Below are positions 18,659-28,600 of a stretch of 64,000 bases of DNA, piece after piece; the stretch's first letter is position 1; each line of letters starts with the position of its first letter. Origin of the DNA: Symploca sp. SIO1C2 (GTDB taxonomy: Bacteria > Cyanobacteriota > Cyanobacteriia > Cyanobacteriales > Coleofasciculaceae). The stretch spans positions 59,234 through 123,233 of the forward strand of contig JAAHFP010000019.1 in NCBI GenBank assembly GCA_010672925.1, given 5' to 3'. The notes beneath the pieces are model-generated. The model did not search any database and was not told the origin of the DNA. It saw only the letters and a program-made list of their open reading frames with translations. The position numbers and the translations under genes are program-made.

Positions 18659-19225
18659 ATGACTTCATCTACACTGACTTCTAGCCAACTAACCCTAGCC
18701 GAGTTTTTGGCATTGCCAGAAACCAAACCTGCTAGGGAATATATCGATGGGAAAATCTACCAAAAACCAATGCCTCAAGGAGAACATAGTATTTTACAAG
18801 GCTCTTTCGTGACTGCAATCAATCAGGTTGGTAAACCGCAGCAGTTAGCTCATGCTTTTCCAGAATTACGCTCTACATTTGGAGGACGCTCAATTGTTCC
18901 AGATGTGTCAGTCTTTGAATGGCAGCGTATCCCCCGTAAAGCCAATGGCAGGATTGAGAATAAGTTTACGATTCCTCCCGATTGGGTCATCGAAATTCTT
19001 TCTCCTGAGCAATCACCTAATCGTGTCATTAGTAAAATTACGTTTTGCTTGCAGCAGGGAACTAAATTAGGTTGGTTTATCGAACCGGAAGATGAATCAA
19101 TTATGGTTTTGCTGCCGAATCAATTACCTGATGTGAAATATGGAGAGGAAAAATTACCTGTGCTCCAAGTGTTGGGAGATTTGCAGCTTACTGTTGCAGA
19201 TGTATTTAGTTGGTTACAGTTATAG
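18659..19225 (+). CDS. Uma2-family (DUF820) putative endonuclease
   Basis: A 188-residue protein of the PD-(D/E)XK-like Uma2 family, greatly expanded in cyanobacteria. N-terminal LTLAEFLALPETKPAREYIDGKIYQKP carries the conserved Glu. The core is SIVPDVSVFEW (Asp), then PPDWVIEILSPEQSPNRVISKI with the E-x-L-S-P motif (catalytic Glu) and a Lys on the next strand. The ATG at MTSSTL gives the usual N-terminus; an upstream start would run through palindromic repeat sequence. Biological role of the family is unresolved; roles in mobile elements or DNA repair have been proposed. Confidence 0.88.
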   Translation: MTSSTLTSSQLTLAEFLALPETKPAREYIDGKIYQKPMPQGEHSILQGSFVTAINQVGKPQQLAHAFPELRSTFGGRSIVPDVSVFEWQRIPRKANGRIENKFTIPPDWVIEILSPEQSPNRVISKITFCLQQGTKLGWFIEPEDESIMVLLPNQLPDVKYGEEKLPVLQVLGDLQLTVADVFSWLQL

Positions 19226-19235
19226 AGTTTTTCAT

Positions 19236-19297
19236 TTAAATGAGGTACAAAGATCCTGGTTTTTGGGAATGGGGAATGGGGAATAGGGAATAGGCTC
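19236..19297. repeat. GAGGTACAAAGATCCTGG repeat plus GGAATGG heptamers
   Basis: A block reading GAGGTACAAAGATCCTGG then several GGGAATGG-type units. The same block in reverse orientation lies at 49830-49895, making it a mobile or recombining repeat. Confidence 0.75.
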
Positions 19298-19366
19298 ACC
19301 ACAATTGGATGTACTTCACGGAGGCGAGAACTGCCATGTAGCAATCAATCAATATTGGAGGCAATA

Positions 19367-19594
19367 ATGAGAGTTACTTATGATCCTAAAGTTGATGCCC
19401 TCAGAATTACATTAAAGGATGTGCCAATTGAAGAAAGTGATGAACAAAGTCCAGGTATAATCCTTGACTATGACCAGGAGGGGAATATTGTGGATATAGA
19501 GATTTTAAATGCTTCTCAGCGTCTGGATAATCCTCAAGCTTCTGAATATTTAATTTTGAGCGAATCCCAAAGATTAATGTCTTTAGTGAAATAA
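19367..19594 (+). CDS. DUF2283 family small protein
   Basis: A 75-residue protein starting MRVTYDPKVDALRITLKD, with DEQSPGIILDYDQEGNIVDIEILNASQRL, the standard DUF2283 pattern of short beta strands. The ATG is preceded by a clear GGAGG (19357-19361), which decides this start over the TTG 12 nt upstream. The family often neighbours DUF4258 or toxin-antitoxin-like genes, but no such partner is adjacent here. Function is unknown. Confidence 0.85.
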   Translation: MRVTYDPKVDALRITLKDVPIEESDEQSPGIILDYDQEGNIVDIEILNASQRLDNPQASEYLILSESQRLMSLVK

Positions 19595-19988
19595 GTTTGT
19601 CGTTTGTCATTTGTCATTGGTAAGGGTTGGACCTCTGTTTACCTTGTATATATCTCACCTACCACCTAATACCTATTCCATTAGCTTAGGACAAGTTGAC
19701 CATTTTTTGAATTCAAAATGCAAAATTTGCCGGACTTCGTCCCGCTGCGCTCTCACGTTAGCGAAGCGGCGCGTAAGCGCAGTGTAGCGTTAGCGTCTAC
19801 GCTTTGCTCACCATGCTACGCAAACAAAATGCAAAATGTAGGAAAAAATAATTTTGAATTGATTAATTTTGGGTACAAGCTCCACCATAATCTTTGATTT
19901 GGTGTTCTTTAATTAGTGGTGGGTACAAGCCCCTACTAATTGTCTTCAATTTTGAATTGATAATTTTGAATTTTGAATTGTTTTGACA
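19595..19988. other. Repeat-filled intergenic region
   Basis: It holds a fragment resembling 1019-1046 (CGGACTT..CCCGCTGCGCT), a GCG-rich patch (19745-19815) and an A+T-rich repeat with ACTAATTGTCTTCAATTTTG. That repeat recurs near 4598 and 32025, where each precedes or follows a gene end. No gene was seen. Confidence 0.6.
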
Positions 19989-22900
19989 ATGCCTCTCAAT
20001 TTTCAACGCACCTACGATTTACTCGATAATTTCCAGTTTGCTGAGTTATTTATTGAGGAATTAGGCTGGTTTCAACCATCGAGGAAGAAAGCTGTACCCT
20101 TGAAGATTGAGGAAAAAAGCTATCGTTACCAGGGAATAGCCGAAGCAGCGGGTGTAGTTATCATTGAAGTGGCAGCAGAAGATGGCAAGATCCCAGAAGG
20201 GAAACAAAGAACAGCCATTCATAAGGAAATTACAGACAAGATTGCGGAAAATTTACTAATTTTTGTTAATAAGGAACGCACTCGCAGTCTTTGGTATTGG
20301 GTGAAGCGAGAGGATTCTAAGCGTAATATCCGGGAGCATTTATATGTTAAGGGACAGCCTGAGGATTTATTCTTGAGCAAACTGGGTGGTTTGGTAATTG
20401 ATATTGCTGACTTTAAATATGGAGAACCTTCAGTTGTAGAAATTGCTCAAAAGCTGCAACGTGGCTTCGATGTTGAACAGGTTACGAAGAAATTTTATCA
20501 GGAATACCAAGAGCAGCATTATCAGTTTATCGAATTTGTGCAGGGAATTGAGCATGAGGTAGACCGTCTCTGGTATACTTCGGTTATTCTCAATCGCTTG
20601 ATGTTTGTGTATTTTTTGCAGCGTAAGGGGTTTATTAATAATCGTGATTTAGATTATCTACAAAATAAGTTAGCCGAGAGTAAGCAACGGGGAGAAGACT
20701 ATTTTTATCGTGAGTTTCTCCAGGCGCTATTTTTTGAAGGGTTTGCCAAACCGGAAGCAGAACGAGCTCCAGAAGTAGAAGAGTTAATTGGTAGGGTAAA
20801 ATATCTCAATGGTGGCCTCTTTCTCAAGCATCGCATTGAGCAGGATTATCCTCAGATTGTCATTGCTGATGCTGCCTTTGAGCAGATTTTAGCCTTATTT
20901 TCCCGCTATTCTTGGAACTTAGATGATATACCTGGGGGTAAGAATGATGAGATTAACCCGGATGTGTTGGGGTATATTTTTGAGAAGTATATTAACCAGA
21001 AGGCTTTCGGTGCTTATTATACCTGTCCAGAGATTACTGAATATTTATGCGATCGCACGATTAATAAACTCATTTTAGACCGGGTGAATGAGGGAAGGGA
21101 AGCTGATCCCCCCCAGCCGGGTAAGCGAAAAAAAGGGTGGGGAGCGGAGGGGCGGAGGAGCAGAGGAGCAGAGGAGCGGAGGGAGAAGGGAGAAGGGAGA
21201 ACTGATAATTTTTGGATACAAAGCTCAAGAAATCACACCCAAAATTTCGTTCACCCCCCCCAGCCCACCTTGCTAAGGGGAGAGAATCCTATCAAAGCCC
21301 CCCTTAACAAGAGAGAAAATCCTGTCAAAGTCCCCCTTAACAAGGGGGATTTAGGGGGATCCCTGAATTTAAAAACAAACTCTAGGAAAGAGAAGTTCAA
21401 GGATATCAACGAATTACTAATTAAGCTAGACTCTCCACTATGCGATCGCTTAATCCACGATATTCTCCCCAATTTATCATTACTTGACCCTGCTTGTGGT
21501 TCGGGAGCCTTTCTGGTGGCGGCGATGAAGACCCTAATTTCAGTGTACACCGCTGTGATGGGTACGGTTGAGTTAAAAGGTGACCGACGTTTGAAAAAAT
21601 GGCTCGATGAGGAAGTAAAAGCCAAGCATCCCTCCCTAGCGTATTTTGTCAAAAAGCGGATTATTACCGATAACCTCTATGGGGTAGACATTATGGAGGA
21701 AGCAACGGAAATTGCCAAATTACGCTTATTTCTGGCGTTGGTTTCCTCTGCAAAGGAGGTTGAAGAATTGGAACCTCTACCTAATATTGATTTCAATATT
21801 ATGGTGGGGAATTCGTTGATTGGCTTGATTCGGGTAGATGAGGCAGGATTTGATGCTGTTGGTGAGTCTCGCCAGGGAAATTTACTTCAGCTGTTAGCCA
21901 CGAATAATTATCGGCAGATTTTAGCAGAAAAGAATTGCAGTATCGAAGAATACCAAAAACACGCTTTTCTACCGGGAGAAGTAGAGGGAATTTCTCAGGA
22001 GTCGCGGTTACAAATACTGCGGGAGCATATTGAGAAGGTTAATCGGGAGTCGATAGGGAAGTTAAATCAACTATTGCTAGATGAGTTTAGCACCAAGTTG
22101 GGGATACAGTATCAGCAGGCGCAGTTGAAGGGGAAGGCGAAGAAGCGGATATTGAAGATTGAGGATATTGAAGCCTTGAAGCCGTTTCACTGGGGTTATC
22201 ATTTTGATGAGATTATTGAGAATAGAGGTGGGTTTGATGCGATTATTACCAATCCGCCTTGGGAGACATTTCAACCTGATGCCAAAGAGTTCTTTGCTAA
22301 GTATAGCGATTCTATATCCAAGAAAAAGATGTCTTTGAAGGATTTTAAGGCAGAAGTGGAACGTCTGTTGGTTGATGAAGAGATTAAAAATTATTGGTTA
22401 GAGTACCAAAGTAATTTTATTCACCAGAGAGCATATTTTAAATTTGCTGAGCAATACCAAAACCAAGTTCCCATTATCAATGGCAAACAACATGGTAAAG
22501 ATGTTAACCTATACAAGCTTTTCCTGGAGCAGTGCTGCAATCTTCTACAAGCCAAAGGTGAATGTGGAATTGTTATCCCCAGTGGGATTTACACTGACTT
22601 GGGTGCTAAAAAGCTACGAGAGATGCTTTTTAAGCAAACTCAAATTACTAGTTTATTCTGCTTTGAAAATCGTCAAGAAATATTTGAGGGAGTTCACCGC
22701 AGTTTCAAGTTCGTTATCTTGACTTTTGAGAAAAACGGCATAACTCAAGAGTTTCCCGCAAAATTTATGCGTCATGATGTAGGGGAGTTAGAGCAGTTCC
22801 CCAGTAGTGAAAGTCTATCTATCAGTGTTGAGCTAGTGCGAAAACTTTCACCAGATTCTCTTTCAGTTATGGAGTTTAAAAATGAGATTGATTTACAGAT

Positions 22901-23735
22901 TGCTGAAAAAATGACCAATTTTCCTTTATTGAGGAAAAGAATTGAAGGAAGATGGAATCTAGAGTTACATCGCGAATTTAATATGACTGATGATGCATCT
23001 CTGTTTGAGAAAAATTCAGGACAGAGAAGGCTACCACTATATGAAGGCAAAATAATTCATCAATTTACTCATCAATATGCTGAAACCAGATATTGGCTCA
23101 ATGAAAAGGAAGGGAGAAAAGCCTTACTGAAACGTGGAGAAAGTGACCAAGGTCAAAAACTAGACTATCAGTATTACCGTCTGTGTTTTAGAGATGTGGC
23201 ATCAAGTACTAATGAACGGACGATGATTGCTGCGGTCATTCCTAAAAATACTTTCACAGTAAACACCTTGGTTATGGCAGATCCTTTGGAAAAACCAGAA
23301 GAGATGTTAGTAGCTCTTTCTTTGCTGAATAGCTTTGTCTGTGACTTCATGACCCGTCAAAAAGTTACAACACATTGCAATATGTTCTATGTCTACCAAC
23401 TCCCTGTCCCGCGCCTCACCCAAGGAGAACCCTACTTCAAGGAAATAGTAAAACGGGCAGCCAAGCTAATCTGCACCACCCCAGAATTCGATGACTTAGC
23501 CGCAGAAGTCGGACTTGGTTCCCACAAAAACGCTGTCACCAATGAAGTTGAACGGGGCAAATTAAGAGCAGAGCTTGATGGTATAATTACTCACTTGTAT
23601 GGGCTTACTGAAAAAGAGTTTGCCTATATTCTGACGACATTTACAATTGTACCAGAACCAGTCAAATTAAGGTCACTTAACGCTTATCGAGATGTCGCGA
23701 GGGGTTTGATTAAATCAGGAAAAATTCAATGTTAA
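19989..23735 (+). CDS. Type IIG-like restriction-modification protein (Eco57I-type methylase domain)
   Basis: A 1248-residue fused protein. The N-terminal ~350 residues form the nuclease/helical region (EVAAEDGKIP, RTRSLWYWVKRE, HEVDRLWYTSVILNRLMFVYFLQRKGF). The N6-adenine methylase core has SAM motif I DPACGSGAF near residue 500 and catalytic motif IV NPPWE near 754. The C-terminal ~400 residues are the target-recognition and helical spacer. Residues about 370-460 are not protein-family sequence but translated DNA repeats (GGAGCGGAGG units, then CCCCCTTAACAAGGGGG palindromes) inserted without breaking the frame. It overlaps the next ATPase gene by 7 nt. An ATG 6 nt inside the TTG-started frame was preferred. 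Confidence 0.88.
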   Translation: MPLNFQRTYDLLDNFQFAELFIEELGWFQPSRKKAVPLKIEEKSYRYQGIAEAAGVVIIEVAAEDGKIPEGKQRTAIHKEITDKIAENLLIFVNKERTRSLWYWVKREDSKRNIREHLYVKGQPEDLFLSKLGGLVIDIADFKYGEPSVVEIAQKLQRGFDVEQVTKKFYQEYQEQHYQFIEFVQGIEHEVDRLWYTSVILNRLMFVYFLQRKGFINNRDLDYLQNKLAESKQRGEDYFYREFLQALFFEGFAKPEAERAPEVEELIGRVKYLNGGLFLKHRIEQDYPQIVIADAAFEQILALFSRYSWNLDDIPGGKNDEINPDVLGYIFEKYINQKAFGAYYTCPEITEYLCDRTINKLILDRVNEGREADPPQPGKRKKGWGAEGRRSRGAEERREKGEGRTDNFWIQSSRNHTQNFVHPPQPTLLRGENPIKAPLNKRENPVKVPLNKGDLGGSLNLKTNSRKEKFKDINELLIKLDSPLCDRLIHDILPNLSLLDPACGSGAFLVAAMKTLISVYTAVMGTVELKGDRRLKKWLDEEVKAKHPSLAYFVKKRIITDNLYGVDIMEEATEIAKLRLFLALVSSAKEVEELEPLPNIDFNIMVGNSLIGLIRVDEAGFDAVGESRQGNLLQLLATNNYRQILAEKNCSIEEYQKHAFLPGEVEGISQESRLQILREHIEKVNRESIGKLNQLLLDEFSTKLGIQYQQAQLKGKAKKRILKIEDIEALKPFHWGYHFDEIIENRGGFDAIITNPPWETFQPDAKEFFAKYSDSISKKKMSLKDFKAEVERLLVDEEIKNYWLEYQSNFIHQRAYFKFAEQYQNQVPIINGKQHGKDVNLYKLFLEQCCNLLQAKGECGIVIPSGIYTDLGAKKLREMLFKQTQITSLFCFENRQEIFEGVHRSFKFVILTFEKNGITQEFPAKFMRHDVGELEQFPSSESLSISVELVRKLSPDSLSVMEFKNEIDLQIAEKMTNFPLLRKRIEGRWNLELHREFNMTDDASLFEKNSGQRRLPLYEGKIIHQFTHQYAETRYWLNEKEGRKALLKRGESDQGQKLDYQYYRLCFRDVASSTNERTMIAAVIPKNTFTVNTLVMADPLEKPEEMLVALSLLNSFVCDFMTRQKVTTHCNMFYVYQLPVPRLTQGEPYFKEIVKRAAKLICTTPEFDDLAAEVGLGSHKNAVTNEVERGKLRAELDGIITHLYGLTEKEFAYILTTFTIVPEPVKLRSLNAYRDVARGLIKSGKIQC
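21100..21370. repeat. Repeat cluster inserted in frame in the R-M gene
   Basis: Contains GGAGCGGAGG-like hexamer units, AGAAGGG heptamers, and two copies of the CCCTTAACAAG palindrome ending in AGGGGGATTTAGGGGGATCC. Total length keeps the reading frame. Confidence 0.8.
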
Positions 23736-24910
23736 AATCTTTTTTGCTTAGAAATTTTAAAGCTATACGTAAGAATAAAGCTATTCGTTTTACGCCATTG
23801 ACTGTTTTTATTGGTAATAATGGTTCTGGTAAAAGTAGCCTCGTTGAGGGACTAGCAACCTACCAAATGATTGTTAAGGATGGGCTTGATGAAGCGATGA
23901 ACTATTGGCGAGGATTTGAACACATTCGTAACCTTGCTGTTCCTCACCTCCCCGAAAAATCTGGTAGAGAACGTTCCTATGAAACTAATCCTATTGAATT
24001 TCAGATCCTGTGGCAAGATTGGCGTAGTGAAATGGCTGTCACAGTAGAGCCAGGAGGTGATGCATTATTTATCCGCAAAGAAAATTTAACTGTCTCATCT
24101 GAGAAAACAGCAACAGTAATCTTTGAGAGAAATGAAAATGGTAAAATTTTCAGTAAGCAATCAAAAATAGATGCAGAAGAATCTTTGATAGGTCAATGTA
24201 TAGACGGCGAATCGATCATTTCTTCATTTTCTGTTAGAGAAAAATCTGATATAGACATATTACAAAATATTTCACGCTGGCAATTTGTTAACCTAAATCC
24301 TTACGCAATGGGTTGGCCTCGACCCCAAAGACGTACAGATAAGCAAATCAGTTTGACTAACGATGGCTCCAATATTGCAGAATATCTTCTGAGTATTTAC
24401 AAGCTAGATAAAGAAGCCTTTTATGGTATTATTGAAACCCTACAGTATATACTTCCCTACGCCCACGATCTACAACCTACATTAACATCAGAGTTAGAGC
24501 GAAGCGTCTATCTACAGTTAACAGAAAGTGACTTCCAAGTTCCTGGTTGGCTTTTATCAACAGGAACCCTAAGAATACTAGCCCTGTTAGCACTGTTAAG
24601 GCATCCTGAACCCGCACCCTTAATTGTCATCGAGGAAATCGAAAACGGTCTTGATCCCAGAACTATTCACCTCATTGTGGATGAAATTCGGAATGTGATT
24701 GAAGCAGGTAAGACTCAAGTAATTATTACCACTCATTCGCCCTATTTACTTGATCTTTTATCACTATCTCAGATTATTCTAGTCGAACGTGACGATACTG
24801 GGGAACCTATATTCAGTCGCCCTGTTGATCAAGAATCACTCCAAGAATGGTCTAAGAAGTTCGGTCCCGGCAAACTCTACACCATGAATCGGTTGACTCA
24901 ACAAGGCTAA
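23729..24910 (+). CDS. AAA15/AAA21-type ABC-like ATPase (OLD-related)
   Basis: A 393-residue SMC/RecF-like ATPase. Walker A is GNNGSGKSSLVEG (about residue 28), the signature region is GTLRILALLALL, Walker B is LIVIEEIENGLDPR (about 295) and the H-loop is IITTHSPYLLDLL. Family members act as sensors with TOPRIM nuclease partners in OLD, PARIS and Abi systems. The start overlaps the restriction-modification stop by 7 nt, and the DUF4276 gene follows after 2 nt, so the three form a tight operon. No TOPRIM is fused to this chain; the downstream protein probably supplies it. Confidence 0.88.
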   Translation: MLKSFLLRNFKAIRKNKAIRFTPLTVFIGNNGSGKSSLVEGLATYQMIVKDGLDEAMNYWRGFEHIRNLAVPHLPEKSGRERSYETNPIEFQILWQDWRSEMAVTVEPGGDALFIRKENLTVSSEKTATVIFERNENGKIFSKQSKIDAEESLIGQCIDGESIISSFSVREKSDIDILQNISRWQFVNLNPYAMGWPRPQRRTDKQISLTNDGSNIAEYLLSIYKLDKEAFYGIIETLQYILPYAHDLQPTLTSELERSVYLQLTESDFQVPGWLLSTGTLRILALLALLRHPEPAPLIVIEEIENGLDPRTIHLIVDEIRNVIEAGKTQVIITTHSPYLLDLLSLSQIILVERDDTGEPIFSRPVDQESLQEWSKKFGPGKLYTMNRLTQQG

Positions 24911-24912
24911 AT

Positions 24913-25518
24913 ATGAAAATTGGCATGATTTTTGAATGTGGCCCGGATGGGGCAGATAAAAGCGTGTGCGAACACTTGGTGCGTATGCTAAATCCAGATA
25001 TCGAAATTGCTCCCTCTGTCACACTTGGCAATAAACCCAACTTACTTTCTGAGTGTGGTATTTTTGCTGCCCAGTTATTGGCAGACGGATGCGATCGCAT
25101 CGTTATTATATGGGATTTGTATCCAGCTTGGCGAGAAAAAGGTCAACGCCCTTGCCGTAAAGAGGATTGCGAAATGATTAAGGATTCACTTACCACTGCT
25201 GGAGTAACATTAGATAATGTATATTTAGTTTGTATCCAAGAGGAGTTGGAAGCATGGCTACTTGCCGATGGTCGTGCTATTTCCGCAGTTCTTTCAAAAC
25301 CAACCCATCCAGTCACAGTCAAGGGTAAGAGAAAAACAGAAGCAATCAAAAACCCCAAGAAGCAACTGAACAAAATCTTTCAAGAAAATACAGGTCGTCC
25401 TTATGTAGATAGACAGCACGCAAAGATGATTGTTGAAAAGCTAGAAGATTTGAACAAGATTAGACGCTGCGTTTCTTTTGTGCGCTTTGCAGAAAAAATA
25501 ACAGGGGAAACATTATAA
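24913..25518 (+). CDS. DUF4276 family protein (TOPRIM-like), ATPase partner
   Basis: A 201-residue protein with a TOPRIM-like arrangement: an acidic first strand (GMIFECGPDGAD), a hydrophobic strand ending in Asp (CDRIVIIWDLYP) and the family motif QEELEAWLLAD. The C-terminal half is basic (KGKRKTEAIKNPKKQLNK). DUF4276 genes commonly follow an AAA ATPase, as in AbiL-type and related abortive-infection modules; nuclease activity is inferred from the fold. It is the third gene of the restriction-modification operon and is convergent with the NACHT-caspase gene. Confidence 0.78.
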   Translation: MKIGMIFECGPDGADKSVCEHLVRMLNPDIEIAPSVTLGNKPNLLSECGIFAAQLLADGCDRIVIIWDLYPAWREKGQRPCRKEDCEMIKDSLTTAGVTLDNVYLVCIQEELEAWLLADGRAISAVLSKPTHPVTVKGKRKTEAIKNPKKQLNKIFQENTGRPYVDRQHAKMIVEKLEDLNKIRRCVSFVRFAEKITGETL

Positions 25519-25627
25519 TAGACTAAGACTAGATCTATTCTCAATTGGTTGTGATTTTTGAGAATGGCTGAACTTGCCATCGCTCAACTTCTCATAGCCA
25601 GAAGTCTGACTTTTTGTATCGCGTGTC

Positions 25628-28600
25628 CTATGAAGAGATATCGCCAATTTTGATATCTCCAGCTGTGCCTATGCTAATTGTAGTATTGCGATCGCCAACA
25701 TTAACCTTATTTTTGTCACCACTGATATCACCAATCTGACTAATCCTTTCCTGGGCTTCTGCTTTAACCTTATCCCATCCCTGTTGAGGCATACCCTTAC
25801 CCCCGTGGAGTAGTGCCACCGGGAAATCTTCTGTGGCAAAGTCGAAGAAAGGGGTTTGCTCCGCTTGACAGAGTTGCTTGGCACTGTCGGGAACAGTTTT
25901 TCCTACATAGTTCATCAAATTAGAAACCGTCACCACCTGATCTCCTGGTTGATTACCTGCACCTTGTAAGGCTTCCAGGAAATGGAAAGTGTAGATGCTC
26001 ATGGTATCATCTGGACGAATCCAAGATTGTTGTTCACCTGTAGATGAGGTAAATACTGCTCTTCCTGTACCTTGTTTGAGTTTGTCGATTAAATCTTTGG
26101 GTAAGGCAGTGGGGAGAAAATTACCGGGTAATTTTAGGTGTTTGTTCCCAGCGTTGGAGGGCAAAGCATTTGGATGGTGCATATTAGGCTTCGTTGATAA
26201 ATTATCGCTCAAATGCTTTGCCCGTACATCATTTTTCGCCGTAGCCATACCCGCAGCATGACAACTATCGATAATTACCAGTAATCTTTGCGCTGGGATT
26301 TGTTGCAGTACTTCTGTAAATGTGTCGGCTGGTAAAGCGGAGTTGGGAATATCAAAAGGTTCGACATCGTGGGGAATTAGGTAGTATTTTCCGGTAACAT
26401 TGTCTAACCAACCATGACCGGAATAGTAAACTAAAACTGTCGCTTCTGAGTCGGCAGCAGCTTGTTGTTGGAGCCAGTTTAAGTTAGATAATATGGATTC
26501 TTTGGTTGCGATCGCATCGTTGAGTAGACGTAGATGTTGTTCATCATCGACGTAGCCACATAAGTTGGGGTCTGTGAGGAGAGATTTGAGAGCTAGAGTA
26601 TCTTTAACTGTAACAGGAAGTGACCATTGAGGGTAATTAGCAGATTCGCCGACACCAATAAGTAAGGCATAGTTGTGGGAGAGGGAGTTGGGCATGGTAA
26701 ACTTGGGAGGTGCTCTATAATATTGACAGCTTTGTTGGATTGTGTTTAGTGCTTTGATAGTTCGATTTAATATATATTCACCATTGTCTGTAGCAAAGTT
26801 ATGATCTTGCAGTTTTTTAATTAGTTTAGGAATAGCGATATCTGAGCCAATTTGTCCTAAAGCACCTGCCACACTGCTACGCACGTCATAGCTAGAGTCT
26901 CCTAAGGCATTAATTAGGGCAGGAACGGCAGCATCCGAGCCAATTTTTCCTAAAGCACCTGCCACACTGCTACGCACAAAAAAGTCCGAGTCTTCTAGAG
27001 CATTAATTAGGGTAGGAACGGCAGCATCCGAGCCAATTTTTCCTAGAGCTTCTGCTGCACTACTACGCACATCAGGGTCAGAGTGTTTTAGGGAATTAAT
27101 GAGGGCAGTAACCGCAGTATGCGAGTCAATTTGTCCTAGAGCATCTGCCGCACTCCAAAGCACAACATAGTCAGAGTCTGCTAAAGTATTAATGAGGGCA
27201 TTAATCGCAACATCCGAGCCAATTCTTCCGAGAGCTATTGCCGCACTCCAACGCACATCAGATTCGGAGTGTTCTAGGGCATTAATGAGGGCAATAACCG
27301 CAGAATCAGATCCAATTTTTTCTAGAACATTTGCTGCACTACTACACACGACAAAATCAGAGTTTTCTAAGGCATTAATGAGAGCAGGAACAGCAACATC
27401 CGAGCCAATTTTATCGAGAGCATTTGCCGAACCACTACGCACCATAAAGTCGGAGTTTTTTAGGGCATTAATAAGAGCAGTAATCGCAGAATCAGAGCCA
27501 ATTTTTCCTAGAGCTATTGCCGCACTCTTACGTACATCAGAGTCAGAGTCTTCTAAAGCATTAATGAGAGCAGTAATCGCAGAATCAGAGCCAATTTCAC
27601 CTAGAGCATCTACCGCACTCTTACGTACATCAGAATCAGAGTCTTCTAAGGTATTAATGAGGGCAGTAACCGCAGAATCAGAACCAATTTTTCCTAGAAT
27701 CTCTGCCACTTTACTACGCATATCAGAGCCAGAGTTTTCCAAAGTATTAATGAGGTCAGTAACTGCAGCATTCGAGCCAATTATTCCTATAGCTATTGCC
27801 ACACTACTACACACATCAGGATCGGAGTTTTTTAGGGCATTAATGAGGGCAGTAACCGCAGAATCAGAACCAATTTTTCCTAGAGCTATTGCCGCACTCT
27901 TACGTACATCAGAGTCAGAGTCTTCTAGGGCATTAATGAGGGCAGCAACCGCAATATCAGAACCAATTTTTTCTAGGGCATCTGCCACTCTCCTACGTAC
28001 ATCAGAGTTAGAGTCTTCTAGGGCATGAACTAGGGCAGTAACCGCAGCATCTGAGCCAATTTGTCCTAGAGCATCTGCTACTCCCCTACGCACTTCATCG
28101 TCGGAGTCTTCTAGGGCATGAACTAGGGCAGTAACCGCAGCATCTGAGCCAATTTGTCCTAGAGCATCTGCTACTCCCCTACGTACCAAATAGTCAGAAT
28201 CTTCTAGGGCATTAATTAGGACAGAAACCGCAGCATCTGAGCCAATTTGTCCTAGAGCATCTGCTACTCCCCTACGTACCAAATAGTCAGAATCTTCTAG
28301 GGCATTAATTAGGACAGAAACCGCAGCATCTGAGCCAATTTCGACTAGAGCATTTTTTCCACTCTCTCGTATCCAAGATTTGGAGTCTTCTAGAACCTTA
28401 ATTAGCTCAGGAATAGCTTCATCAGATTTTGTCAACCTCGCCAGCTCCACTTTAAGCAACCTAGGCAGTGGCAACCCAATCACCAAACCTACAGTTTTCT
28501 TCTGAAATTTACCTTTAACTTCTCCTGCTAACCTAGCACCTAAGAGCCAATCTACCTCCAAAGCCAATTTTACCACCCGCACTGCTTGCTCCTGATCCTC

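Noticed and set aside
27192..28028. 278-codon plus-strand frame in the HEAT array
   Set aside because: Periodic 31-codon shadow of the 93-bp repeat; no ribosome site and the NACHT-caspase frame is complete.
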